Below, in pieces: positions 29,477-37,367 of a DNA stretch of 64,000 nucleotides. The stretch covers positions 124,001 to 188,000 of the forward strand of contig JAFEEL010000033.1 in assembly GCA_018241125.1 (NCBI GenBank). The letters are read 5' to 3'. Numbering within the stretch: the first letter of the stretch is position 1; the number at the start of each line of letters is the position of its first letter. This DNA is from Pseudomonadota bacterium (lineage in GTDB: Bacteria; Pseudomonadota; Gammaproteobacteria; Xanthomonadales; Xanthomonadaceae). Made by a program: the position numbers and the translations under genes. Below the pieces are notes generated by a model. The model was not told the DNA's origin, ran no database searches, and saw nothing but the letters and a program-made list of their open reading frames with translations.

Positions 29477-32464
29477 GTGGTCAAGGAAAACGCCATCGGG
29501 CGTGGCCTGCTCGCGCTGTTCGTGCTCTCCGGAGTGGCCGGGCTGATCTACCAGTCGGTATGGTCGCATTACTTGGGTCTGGTGCTCGGGCATGCGGCCT
29601 ACGCGCAGGCGTTGGTGCTGGCGATCTACATGGGCGGGATGGCGCTGGGCGCGTGGCTGGCCAGCCGCTACAGCCTGCGCTGGCGGCGCCTGATCGTGGC
29701 CTATGCGGTCGTCGAGCTGTTGATCGGCGCGCTGGGCTGCGTGTTTCACCCGCTGTTCGTGGCGTATGTGGATTTTTCGCAGGATGTGGTGTTGCCGCAT
29801 CTGCACAGCGATGGCGTGGCGCACCTGTGGCAGTGGATCAGCGCGGCGTTGACCATCGCTCCACAAAGCGTGTTGCTGGGCATGACCTTTCCGCTGATGA
29901 GCGGCGGCTACCTGCGCATCACCCCGCGCAACGACGGGCAGGTGCTGGGCGGGTTGTATTTCGCCAACAGCATCGGTGCCTCGGCCGGTGCGCTGATTTG
30001 CACCTTCGTCTTGTTGCCGTGGATCGGCATGCCCGGTGCGGTGCGCACGGCCGGCGCGTTGAATCTGCTGGTCGGTCTGCTGGCGCTGGCAATGGCGTGG
30101 GGGCCGATCGCCGCGCAGCCGGGACGAGCACCGCTGGCGGCCCAGCCAGAGGCGGCACCTGGATCCGATCGCAAGGCGCGCTGGCTGTTGCTGGCCGCGG
30201 CGGTGACCGGCGGCACCTCGTTCGTCTACGAGGTCGGCTGGGTGCGCCTGCTCAATCAGGCACTGGGCACCACGGTGCACTCGTTCGAACTGATGCTCTC
30301 GGCCTTCATCCTCGGCCTGGCCTTGGGCGGTTGGTGGGTTCGCCAGCGCAGCGCGCGTATCGAGGACGCCATCGCCGCCACCGGCCACGCGCAGGTGTGG
30401 ATGGGCATCGCTGCGCTGCTGTCGTTGCCGTTGTTCACGCAGTCATTTGGCTGGGTCGCGTGGATGATGAACGCGCTGGCGCGCAACGATTCGGGCTACG
30501 ACCTGTTCAATCTGGGCAGCGCCATCATCGCCATCGGAGTGATGTTGCCGGCGGCGTTTTTTGCCGGCATGACGCTGCCGCTGATCACCATGGCGCTGCT
30601 GCGCAAAGGTCATGGCGAGGCCAGCATCGGCCGCGTGTATGCCGCCAATACGCTGGGTGCGATCGTCGGCGTATTCCTGACCCTGCATGTGCTGATCCCT
30701 GCGATCGGCGTGGCCTTGTCGGTGACTTTGGCGGCCGCCGGCGATCTTCTGCTCGGCCTGCTGTTGTTGCGTTATTTCACCGATGTGCGCCGCTGGGTCG
30801 GCTATGCGGCGTCCGCTGCCTGCGGGGTGGCGGCGCTGGTGGTGAGCCTGCACTACGGGCGACCCGATCCGATGGCGCAGGCGGCCGGGGTGTTCAGGAC
30901 CGGCAAGACCACCATACCGGGTCAGGTTGCTTACTTGCGTGACGGGAAAACGGCCACCGTCAGCGTGTTCACCGAAGGCCAGCGCTACGGCGTGATCGCG
31001 ACCAATGGCAAGCCGGACGCCGGGATCCAGTTGCTGCCGGGGGGCAAGTCGTCGCCCGATGAAATCACCATGCGCATGGCGGCCGCCTTGCCGTTGGCGT
31101 TGTCGGAGCACCCCAACGACGTGGCGGTGATCGGTTGGGGTTCGGGCATGACCACCGCGACATTGCTCGGAAGCCCGGCGCCGAAGGAAGTCACCACCAT
31201 CGAGATCGAGCGCGCGATGTACGACGGCGCCCGCTTGTTGGGCTCGAAAGTTGCGGCCGGTTACACCGATCCGCGCTCTCGGCCGCGCTTTGACGACGCG
31301 CGAACCTATTTTTCGACCGGCAACCGCCAGTTCGACGTCGTCATCTCCGAGCCATCCAATCCATGGGTGAGCGGGGTGGCCAGTCTGTTCACGCACGAGT
31401 TTTACGCTTTGGTACGCCGGCACCTGCGCCCGGGCGGGCTGCAGATCCAGTGGCTGCAAACTTACGAGATCGATGATCACCTCGTGGGGATGATGGTGGC
31501 CGCGCTGATCGACGTCTTCCCGCATGTCGACGTCTACCTGACCAATAATGCCGACCTGATGTTCGTCGCGAGCGACCGGCCGTTGCCTGCCTTGGACGTT
31601 GCGCGGCTGGCGTCGATTCGTGAGTCGTTGGCAGACGTGGGGTTGCGTGGGCCGGACGACTTCCAGATGCGACGGATCGGCTCGACGCCGGTGTTGCGCG
31701 CTTTCGTCAACTACACCGGGGCCACCCCGCACTCGGATTTTTATCCCACGGTGTCCTTGCAAGGTCCGCGGGATCGTTTCATTCAGGCGCGATCGTCGGT
31801 ATTGCAGGACTTGGTGAGCAACGGCATGCCGATCCTGGATATCCTGCAGGGGCGCACTCCGCCCGAGCCGGCCAACGTCACCCGCGAGTCGAATAGCACG
31901 CTTGCCGACGCCACCTTCCGTGCCTGGGCGGTGGTGCAAGGCATGCGCGGTGCGGGCGATCTGGAACTGCAGACGCAGGCGGCCGATCTGGCCAGTGACT
32001 TGCGTGATTTGCGTGGTTTGCGCGACGGTAGCGAGCCGGATTTCGCCAGCCGTTGGTACATCGACGTGTCGCACCTGGCCGGCGCCAGCATCGGCCTGCT
32101 GCCAGCCGATGCTTTGGCCGGGGCGTGGATCGATCCGGCATGGCTGCCCGCCGGCGCCGATCTGCCAGCGCCGGCAAAAGCGGTCTTGGCCGCCTTTGAT
32201 GCCGCCGCCCGCCGCGACGTGGCACGCATGCGGCCTACCGCGGAAGCGGCGTTGCAGGCGCTGCGCAGCGAGCCGGCGGCACCGGACATTCTGCGCGAAC
32301 AGATGCTGGTGCTGGCGATGCTCGGCGCCATCGGCGAGGGTCAACCGCAGGCTGTGGCCCGGTTGGACCAGCAATGGGGCGATCGCCTCCAACCTTCTGC
32401 AGCCTATATGCCGATGCGCATCTACCTGCGGGCGTGGGCCGATCTGCCGCCGGGGAAACAGTGA
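29477..32464 (+). CDS. fused membrane / spermidine-synthase-like protein
   Basis: A 995-residue protein with an N-terminal half of about 12 membrane segments (residues ~10-480, MFS-like), then a spermidine-synthase-like SAM-binding domain. That domain has VIGWGSGMTT near residue 550, the acidic TIEIE that follows, and DVVISEPSNPWVSG near 620. The C-terminal ~200 residues are helical and unassigned. Whether such fused proteins make polyamines is not established. The GTG start at 29477 is the only one consistent with the membrane domain. It diverges from pilA2 and converges with pilR, an unusual guest in the pilus locus. Confidence 0.8.
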   Translation: MVKENAIGRGLLALFVLSGVAGLIYQSVWSHYLGLVLGHAAYAQALVLAIYMGGMALGAWLASRYSLRWRRLIVAYAVVELLIGALGCVFHPLFVAYVDFSQDVVLPHLHSDGVAHLWQWISAALTIAPQSVLLGMTFPLMSGGYLRITPRNDGQVLGGLYFANSIGASAGALICTFVLLPWIGMPGAVRTAGALNLLVGLLALAMAWGPIAAQPGRAPLAAQPEAAPGSDRKARWLLLAAAVTGGTSFVYEVGWVRLLNQALGTTVHSFELMLSAFILGLALGGWWVRQRSARIEDAIAATGHAQVWMGIAALLSLPLFTQSFGWVAWMMNALARNDSGYDLFNLGSAIIAIGVMLPAAFFAGMTLPLITMALLRKGHGEASIGRVYAANTLGAIVGVFLTLHVLIPAIGVALSVTLAAAGDLLLGLLLLRYFTDVRRWVGYAASAACGVAALVVSLHYGRPDPMAQAAGVFRTGKTTIPGQVAYLRDGKTATVSVFTEGQRYGVIATNGKPDAGIQLLPGGKSSPDEITMRMAAALPLALSEHPNDVAVIGWGSGMTTATLLGSPAPKEVTTIEIERAMYDGARLLGSKVAAGYTDPRSRPRFDDARTYFSTGNRQFDVVISEPSNPWVSGVASLFTHEFYALVRRHLRPGGLQIQWLQTYEIDDHLVGMMVAALIDVFPHVDVYLTNNADLMFVASDRPLPALDVARLASIRESLADVGLRGPDDFQMRRIGSTPVLRAFVNYTGATPHSDFYPTVSLQGPRDRFIQARSSVLQDLVSNGMPILDILQGRTPPEPANVTRESNSTLADATFRAWAVVQGMRGAGDLELQTQAADLASDLRDLRGLRDGSEPDFASRWYIDVSHLAGASIGLLPADALAGAWIDPAWLPAGADLPAPAKAVLAAFDAAARRDVARMRPTAEAALQALRSEPAAPDILREQMLVLAMLGAIGEGQPQAVARLDQQWGDRLQPSAAYMPMRIYLRAWADLPPGKQ

Positions 32465-32474
32465 TGCCCGCCGC

Positions 32475-33857
32475 TCACTCGATCGCCAGCTTCTTGAGCT
32501 TGTAGCGCAGCGCGCGGAAGGTGATGCCGAGCTTGGCGGCGGCCTTGGTCTTGTTGTAGCGGCACTCCTCGAGGGCGCGCACGATGGCCTCGCGCTCGAG
32601 GTTTTCCAGGTGCCGGGGTAGGTCGTCGCCGCTGCCGGTGGGGCTCGGGCTGGCGCCGGTCGGGCCGTTACCGGCCGACGCGCTCACGGCGGCGCTGGCG
32701 CCGCGTGGGCCAGTGCCTGCCGGCAGGCGCAGGTCGGGCGGCTGGATGGTCTCACCCTCGCACAGGGCGGTGGCGCGTTCGAGGATGTTTTCCAGCTCGC
32801 GCACGTTGCCCGGAAACGGGTAATCGCGCAGCACCACCAGCGCGTCGGCGGACAGCACCGGCATGGGCTCGCCGATCTCGCTCGATAGCCGGCGCAAGAT
32901 CGCATCGGCCAGCAGCGGGATGTCCTCCACCCGCTCGCGCAGGGGCGGCACCCGCAGCTCGATCACGTTCAGGCGGTAGAACAAGTCGTGACGAAAGCGG
33001 TTGTCCTCGACCTGCCGCGCCAGATCCTTGTGGGTGGCCGAGAGGATGCGCACGTCCACCGGGATTTCCGTGGGTGCACCGACCGGGCGCACGGATTTCT
33101 CCTGGATCGCGCGCAGCAGCTTGACCTGCATCGACAGCGGCAGCTCGGCCACCTCGTCGAGGAACAAGGTGCCACCGTGCGCGGCCTGGAACAGGCCCTC
33201 CTTGTCGGCGTGGGCGCCAGTGAAGCTGCCCTTCTTGTGCCCGAAAAACTCGCTTTCCATCAGTTCGGTCGGGATTGCGCCGCAGTTGACCGGCACGAAC
33301 GGGCCGCTCGCACGCGGGCCTTGCTCGTGGATCAGGCGCGCCACCCGCTCCTTGCCGGCACCCGATTCACCGGCGATGTACACCGGCGCCTGCGAGCGCG
33401 CGAGTTTGCCGATGGTCTGCCGCAGCTGTTGCATCACCGGCGCCTGCCCGATCAAGCCCGAGGATGTCGGCGCTGCCGCGGCGCGGCGCTGTTGCAGCTC
33501 CAGCGCGTTGTTGACCAGTCGCCGCAGGACCGACAAGTCCACCGGCTTGGAGACGAAATCGAAGGCGCCGGCCTTGAGCGCGTCCACCGCCGCCTCGACG
33601 TTGCCGTAGGCGGTGATCATCGCCACCGGTGTTTCCGGGTGGCGGGCGACGATGTGCGCGACGATCTCCAGACCGTTGCCGTCGGGCAGGCGCATATCGG
33701 TCAGGCACAACCCGTAGCGTGCGCCGGCCAGGCGGGCGCGGGCCTCGGCGACGGTGCCGGCCGAATCCACCAGCAGGCCCATGCGGCCCAGGGTGATGGT
33801 CAGCAGTTCGCGGATGTCGCGTTCGTCGTCGACGACCAGAACGGTGGGCTTGCTCAT
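32475..33857 (-). CDS. pilR: sigma-54-dependent response regulator PilR
   Basis: Activator of pilin transcription from sigma-54 promoters. The 460-residue product has a receiver domain with phospho-acceptor D54 in LTDMRLPDG, an AAA+ domain with Walker A GESGAGKE and the sigma-54 contact loop GSFTGA, and a C-terminal Fis-type helix-turn-helix (AAAKLGITFRALRYKLKK). The linker before the HTH is rich in Ala, Gly and Ser. The open frame extends 60 codons upstream, but MSKPTVLVVDDE is the normal start. The sensor gene pilS, usually directly upstream, is missing: prophage sequence lies there instead. Confidence 0.93.
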   Translation of the reverse strand: MSKPTVLVVDDERDIRELLTITLGRMGLLVDSAGTVAEARARLAGARYGLCLTDMRLPDGNGLEIVAHIVARHPETPVAMITAYGNVEAAVDALKAGAFDFVSKPVDLSVLRRLVNNALELQQRRAAAAPTSSGLIGQAPVMQQLRQTIGKLARSQAPVYIAGESGAGKERVARLIHEQGPRASGPFVPVNCGAIPTELMESEFFGHKKGSFTGAHADKEGLFQAAHGGTLFLDEVAELPLSMQVKLLRAIQEKSVRPVGAPTEIPVDVRILSATHKDLARQVEDNRFRHDLFYRLNVIELRVPPLRERVEDIPLLADAILRRLSSEIGEPMPVLSADALVVLRDYPFPGNVRELENILERATALCEGETIQPPDLRLPAGTGPRGASAAVSASAGNGPTGASPSPTGSGDDLPRHLENLEREAIVRALEECRYNKTKAAAKLGITFRALRYKLKKLAIE

Positions 33858-34075
33858 GCGCCGGGAGTATACGGGAGCGCACGTCGTGGCCGCAGTGCGC
33901 GCTTCACGCCGTCGGGCCGGGTTGGCTGTGCGTCGCCAACGTGACCACGGGTGAGATATTGGAGCCCGCCAGGCGCGATATTTGCCCGGAAGAAGCCGGA
34001 AGAATCGGGAAGTTGCGGGGTGAGAATGCAACGCCATTGCGTGGGATGCAATGGAATAGGAGGCCGCCGAAGGTG

Positions 34076-34417
34076 TCAGAACAGGTCGGGCTGGTCGGGG
34101 TCGTCGGAGCGCGATTGGGCGCGTTTGATAAGCTTGCGGACGCCGTTTTCGGTCATACCGAAACGCTTTGCGATCTCGGCGAACGAGGCACCAGCGGTGC
34201 GGACGGCCATGATCTCTTGCTCGCGAGCGCTGAGCTGGTAACGGTCGTCCTTGGGGAAGGAAAGGACTTGGCCGCCCATCTCCTGGGCGATCTCGTCGGC
34301 GATGGCGCAGCCGACGTGGTCGGCGTGGTCGGACGGCAGCCCAAGCGAGGCCGCCACGCGCGCCGCAGTCTCGGCGATCAGTCGGTAGAACGCGGATCGA
34401 CGGGCCTTCATGTTCAT
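34076..34417 (-). CDS. mor: Mor-family transcription activator
   Basis: Middle or late gene activator of the Mor/C family. The 113-residue product has the dimerisation part (residues ~10-60, including CAIADEIAQEMGG) and a C-terminal helix-turn-helix in SFAEIAKRFGMTENGVRKLIKR. The ATG at 34417 follows the upstream stop by one base and is preferred to a TTG seven codons earlier. It is the last gene of the leftward early operon, the correct timing for a gene that switches on late transcription. Confidence 0.85.
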   Translation of the reverse strand: MNMKARRSAFYRLIAETAARVAASLGLPSDHADHVGCAIADEIAQEMGGQVLSFPKDDRYQLSAREQEIMAVRTAGASFAEIAKRFGMTENGVRKLIKRAQSRSDDPDQPDLF

Positions 34418-34418
34418 G

Positions 34419-34793
34419 TCAGTGCGTCGTCTGTGCAACGGTCACGACGTATCCGGCATCGCGCAGAGCGGCGACGGCGAACTGATAATCCAGCGTCACC
34501 GTGACTGCCGTTCCGGCTTCCGATTCGGATGCGGCGCTTTGCTCGCGAAGCCGTTCCAACACGATCAAACCGTCTTTCATCGCCGCAATGCCGCGCGTCT
34601 GGGCATGGCTGAGCAATGCGCCGGAAGTCGCCGCCTGTTCGGCCAGCCGCGCCCTGACGTGCAGCCTGCGCGCTTCGATCTGCGCATATCTCGCAGCATC
34701 GCGGGCGCGCTGGTAGCGGCAGCCGGCCCACCAACCCAGCATCCCGCCGTAGGCGAACGCCGCAACCATTCCAGCCAGCACAGCGGCGCTCAA
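34419..34793 (-). CDS. small phage membrane protein, function unknown
   Basis: A 124-residue product with one N-terminal hydrophobic segment (residues ~1-25), then a charged helical region resembling the layout of Rz-type inner spanins, then a C-terminal beta-prone segment TAVTVTLDYQ. It is not placed in the late lysis block, so a spanin role is doubtful. The TTG at 34793 overlaps the gemA stop (TTGA); an ATG at 34769 is the alternative. I do not recognise the family. Confidence 0.6.
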   Translation of the reverse strand: MSAAVLAGMVAAFAYGGMLGWWAGCRYQRARDAARYAQIEARRLHVRARLAEQAATSGALLSHAQTRGIAAMKDGLIVLERLREQSAASESEAGTAVTVTLDYQFAVAALRDAGYVVTVAQTTH

Positions 34794-35224
34794 GCGTCAC
34801 CCGCTTTCGCACGCCGCCGGTTGGCATCGATCTGCATCGCGGCGATGATCTTGCCGAGTTGATCGGGACGGCACCATTCGAGCCTGCCGACACGGCACAT
34901 GCGCCGCGCCAGCGCATGTGCGTAGGCCCATTCGCGCCCCGCATCGGCCAGCAGGGCTTCGATCTTGCCCAGCTGCGGCGCCAGCTCGCCGCGCGGTTTG
35001 CCGGCCCAGCCGCGCGCGGGAAGCCCGCCCAGGCGTCGCAGTTCGTTGGCGACGGCGTTCATTTGCGCCTGCGTGCAGTCGCCCGCGCTGCGCTGTGCCG
35101 GCCCATGCTCACCACTCACCCGTTCCACCAGGCTGCGATAGGTGGCGTCGTCCAGCCCCAACCGATGCGCGCTGGCATGGATGGCCGCTAGCACTCGCTT
35201 GCGTTGATCGCGGGGCGTGGTCAT
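34790..35224 (-). CDS. gemA: GemA-like regulatory protein (Mu gp16, DUF1018)
   Basis: A 144-residue phage early protein. The family pattern is clear: KRVLAAIHASAHRLGLDDATYRSLV at the N-terminus, a central LRRLGGLPARGW, and WCRPDQLGKIIAAMQ near the end. In Mu the protein affects host gene expression through DNA supercoiling. The ATG at 35224 is preferred to the longer open frame. It lies beyond the brnT/brnA insertion relative to the rest of the early operon, so it may need its own promoter. Confidence 0.85.
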   Translation of the reverse strand: MTTPRDQRKRVLAAIHASAHRLGLDDATYRSLVERVSGEHGPAQRSAGDCTQAQMNAVANELRRLGGLPARGWAGKPRGELAPQLGKIEALLADAGREWAYAHALARRMCRVGRLEWCRPDQLGKIIAAMQIDANRRRAKAGDA

Positions 35225-35301
35225 GGAGTGAACCTCTTCTGTCGCTCGGCGGTTCCGATCATTTCGGTTCGCACACGGGTTCATTTTTCGCGGAATACTG
35301 T

Positions 35302-35330
35302 TTGACTTCAATGCAAATCGTTACTACAAT
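35302..35330 (+). promoter_or_regulatory. brnT promoter
   Basis: TTGACT (35302-35307), a 17-base spacer and TACAAT (35325-35330) make a near-consensus sigma-70 promoter. The predicted start of transcription is at about 35337, which is the brnT ATG, so the message would be almost leaderless. Confidence 0.75.
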
Positions 35331-35335
35331 TTGCA
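35312..35335. promoter_or_regulatory. operator palindrome over the brnT promoter
   Basis: TGCAAAT (35312-35318) and ATTTGCA (35329-35335) form a perfect 7-bp inverted repeat with a 10-base spacer that covers the -10. This is a likely binding site for the BrnA antitoxin or the BrnTA complex. Confidence 0.65.
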
Positions 35336-35336
35336 C

Positions 35337-35609
35337 ATGGTCACCTACGACGAAACCAAGCGCGCAGCCAACCTGCTCAAGCACGGTTTCGATTTCGTGG
35401 GGGCCGATGCCATCTTCGCGGGCTTCACGATCAGCCGCGAAGACACCAGCGAGGCTTACGGCGAACTGCGCTTGCAGACGCTGGGCCTCTGGAACGGCGT
35501 GGTGGTGTTCGTGGTGCATACCCCGCGCGGCGACGCCGATCACGTCATCTCCATTCGCAAGGCGGAAAAACATGAAGAACGCATCTACTGGAAAAACTAC
35601 CCCGGCTGA
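35337..35609 (+). CDS. brnT: BrnT-type toxin
   Basis: A 90-residue ribonuclease toxin of the RelE-like BrnT group. The family opening is present (TYDETKRAANLLKHGFDF, where toxins have DxxKxxxNxxKHGVsF), followed by ELRLQTLG and ISIRKAEKHEERIY with the basic C-terminal segment that carries catalytic Arg and His/Tyr residues. The ATG at 35337 is chosen over a TTG two codons upstream. It overlaps the antitoxin gene by 38 bases and is on the opposite strand to all its phage neighbours. Confidence 0.85.
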   Translation: MVTYDETKRAANLLKHGFDFVGADAIFAGFTISREDTSEAYGELRLQTLGLWNGVVVFVVHTPRGDADHVISIRKAEKHEERIYWKNYPG

Positions 35610-35880
35610 CCGCACCGACTGGGCGCGGGTGCGCGCCATGAAGGACGCCGACATTCGCCACGACGCCGACAGCCCGCGCACGCAGGCCGCCGACTGGGAC
35701 GGCGCGGTGATGAAGCGGGCTGGAGCGGTCGTCGGCACGGTGCGCCGACGCGGGCCGAACAAGCGCCCGACCAAGGTGCTCACCACGCTGCGGCTGCCAC
35801 CGGAAACCCTCGCCCGCTGGAAAGCCACCGGTCGTGGCTGGCAAACGCGCATGGCGCAGGTGCTGGAGAAGGCGTTGTAA
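35572..35880 (+). CDS. brnA: BrnA-type antitoxin
   Basis: A 102-residue antitoxin. The C-terminal part has the BrnA form, TLRLPPETLARWKATGRGWQTRMAQVL, a ribbon-helix-helix DNA-binding dimer unit; the N-terminal part binds the toxin. The ATG at 35572 lies within brnT, a usual arrangement for this family. The gene ends 11 bases before the 36-codon leftward ORF, so the module exactly fills a gap in the early operon. Confidence 0.85.
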   Translation: MKNASTGKTTPADRTDWARVRAMKDADIRHDADSPRTQAADWDGAVMKRAGAVVGTVRRRGPNKRPTKVLTTLRLPPETLARWKATGRGWQTRMAQVLEKAL

Positions 35881-35890
35881 CGGGGTGCCA

Positions 35891-36001
35891 TCACCGCACA
35901 ACCCCTGCGATGAACCCCAGCAGCGCCAGCTCGATCAACGCCCCGACCGCGATCTGGCAGGCCAGTTCGAAGCCTTGCGGTTCGGGCCTGCGGGCGTTCA
36001 C
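35891..36001 (-). CDS. 36-residue membrane peptide
   Basis: A short ORF that begins with GTG overlapping the stop of the upstream gene (GTGA). The peptide is a basic/acidic N-terminus MNARRPEPQGFE followed by one hydrophobic helix of about 20 residues and a final VVR. Coupling and a clean membrane segment support it as real. Function unknown. Confidence 0.5.
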   Translation of the reverse strand: MNARRPEPQGFELACQIAVGALIELALLGFIAGVVR

Positions 36002-36330
36002 GCCAGATCCTCGAAGCGCACCAGCTCGGGCCGCTCGGGATGGCGCACGAAGCGCCACGGAAAGGCGTCGGCCCCGCGCAGGCCGATGTAGCGCAGCGCG
36101 CGCTGCACGTTGCGCGCGGCCATCTCGGCATCGGCCGTGCCATCGGTGATGCCGCACGGTTTGCTGGTGTCGAACCACGCCGCGTCGTCATCTCCGATGT
36201 GCCCCTCGCACCAGCACTCCACCTCCGAGCGCACGCAGGCGTCGGCGATGGCGAAGGCGGCGACCAGCAGGCGCGCGCTGTGGTCTGGGCGGGGTGTGCG
36301 ATGGGTCGTTACCACGTTGGATTGGTTCAC
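35998..36330 (-). CDS. phage early protein, unknown function
   Basis: A 110-residue soluble protein with no recognised domain. It has SEVECWCEGHIGDDDAAWF and a C-terminal ALRYIGLRGADAFPW segment. The GTG start overlaps the gam stop (GTGA) and its own stop overlaps the next start, so it is embedded in the coupled early operon. Similar uncharacterised proteins are typical of this class of phage. Confidence 0.7.
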   Translation of the reverse strand: MNQSNVVTTHRTPRPDHSARLLVAAFAIADACVRSEVECWCEGHIGDDDAAWFDTSKPCGITDGTADAEMAARNVQRALRYIGLRGADAFPWRFVRHPERPELVRFEDLA

Positions 36331-36860
36331 TGCTGCACCTCTTCGAGCTGCGTCGCGCTCGGCACCACCACGAAATCCTCCTTTTGCACGACGCTGATGC
36401 CGCCGACCTGGCGCGCCACGTCGGCCTCCTTGAGCAGGGCGTCCTTGTCGATCTCGACCTTCTCACGCAGAAAGCGCGTCAAGCCCAGCTTGCGCAGGGT
36501 GGCGATCACCGCATCCACGCCGCGCACGGCGATCGACGGCGGCCGCAGCCGCCACTTCACCTCGCCGGTGGCGAAGGTGTGAAACTTCACCTTGTTGTCG
36601 TGGGTCAGGCTGGCGCGGTTGGCCTCGCACCACAGGTGCACGCCTCGGGTGAGGTCGGCGATGCGATCGGCGAACGGCTTGGCGCGGGCCTCGCACTGGG
36701 CGCGCACTTCGGCCAGGGCGTCGTTCATGGCCGTCTGGATGATCTCGCGCTCGCGCTGGCAGGCACCGATCTGGGCGATGGCGTCATTGGCTTCGTCGCG
36801 GCTCTGGCACACGTAGTGCTCGACGGCGGGGACTTTCTGGCGGCTGGCGTTGCGGGTCAT
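36327..36860 (-). CDS. gam: Gam-like host nuclease inhibitor
   Basis: Protects linear phage DNA ends from exonucleases; homologous to Ku-type end-binding proteins. The 177-residue product has the Gam pattern: DEANDAIAQIGACQREREIIQ at the N-terminus, a long helical hairpin, then KFHTFATGEVKWRLRPPS and EKVEIDKDALLKEADV. Length matches Mu Gam. It sits in the middle of the early operon with coupled neighbours. Confidence 0.9.
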   Translation of the reverse strand: MTRNASRQKVPAVEHYVCQSRDEANDAIAQIGACQREREIIQTAMNDALAEVRAQCEARAKPFADRIADLTRGVHLWCEANRASLTHDNKVKFHTFATGEVKWRLRPPSIAVRGVDAVIATLRKLGLTRFLREKVEIDKDALLKEADVARQVGGISVVQKEDFVVVPSATQLEEVQQ

Positions 36861-36863
36861 GGC

Positions 36864-37367
36864 TCACTCCTGGTCTGTGTGGCGGGCGGGAAGCGTGGGG
36901 TTTGTGGGTGTGGGAGCGGCGTTTGTGGGAGCGGCGTTTGTGGGAGCGGCGTTTGTGGGAGCGGCGTTTGTGGGAGCGGCGTCCTCGCCGCGATTGGCCG
37001 CATCGGGCCGGGGACGGCCCTCCCACGAAGCCGCATCGGGCGCAGGACGGCCATGCGGCAGCAGTTCAGTCCGGGCCATCACCGCCTGAGCGCGGGCGCG
37101 GGCCACCTCGATCACCGCCCGCGAGCGCGCGTTCATCCAGCGCGTGCGCAAGGACCGCGCGCTGCCCAGATGCACGCCGAACCAGTCGGCCACCTCGCGC
37201 ACGGAGGGCGTATGGCGCTGGCGGTCGGCCCACAGCGCGAACTCCATGTATTTATCCATGCTGGTGCGGGTGTGGTTGTGGCTCACGGCGGCGGCTCGTC
37301 GGTAGGGGTCGGTGAAATCGCGCAGGCGCTCGCCCACGCAGGGGGGCAGGTCGTCGTCGTCGTTCAT
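36864..37367 (-). CDS. phage early protein with repeat-derived C-terminus
   Basis: A 167-residue protein. The middle part (residues ~40-85) looks like a helix-turn-helix: SVREVADWFGVHLGSARSLRTRW. The last ~55 residues are not conserved protein but translated repeats: the motif NAAPT occurs four times, made by 15-bp DNA units at 36910-36984. The ATG at 37367 overlaps the upstream stop (ATGA), and the longer open frame is rejected. Probably a small regulator whose 3' end has been overwritten by a repeat element. Function unknown. Confidence 0.65.
   Translation of the reverse strand: MNDDDDLPPCVGERLRDFTDPYRRAAAVSHNHTRTSMDKYMEFALWADRQRHTPSVREVADWFGVHLGSARSLRTRWMNARSRAVIEVARARAQAVMARTELLPHGRPAPDAASWEGRPRPDAANRGEDAAPTNAAPTNAAPTNAAPTNAAPTPTNPTLPARHTDQE
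36910..37026. repeat. REP-like element with 15-bp tandem units
   Basis: Five direct units of GTGGGAGCGGCGTTT (36910-36984, the last ending in TCC) lead into a GC-rich block that ends with CTCCCAC (37020-37026), the inverse of the opening GTGGGAG. Two inverted REP-like halves of this kind make a REPIN-type element. It lies within coding sequence of an early phage gene. Confidence 0.8.

Noticed and set aside
33921..33940. GTTGGC...GCCAAC inverted repeat as the prophage left end
   Set aside because: It has the right location, but Mu-type ends are TG-started multi-site sequences and I could not match a second copy without the right end of the prophage.
33858..34037. 60-codon N-terminal extension of pilR
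   Set aside because: The sequence has no receiver-domain character and would cross the phage-host boundary; the ATG at 33857 gives the normal start.
34419..34793. Inner spanin (Rz)
   Set aside because: Topology is similar, but the gene is in the early operon next to gemA and mor, and no nested outer spanin frame is seen.
36910..36984. CRISPR array
   Set aside because: The 15-bp units are directly adjacent, with no spacers and no cas genes; it is a tandem repeat.
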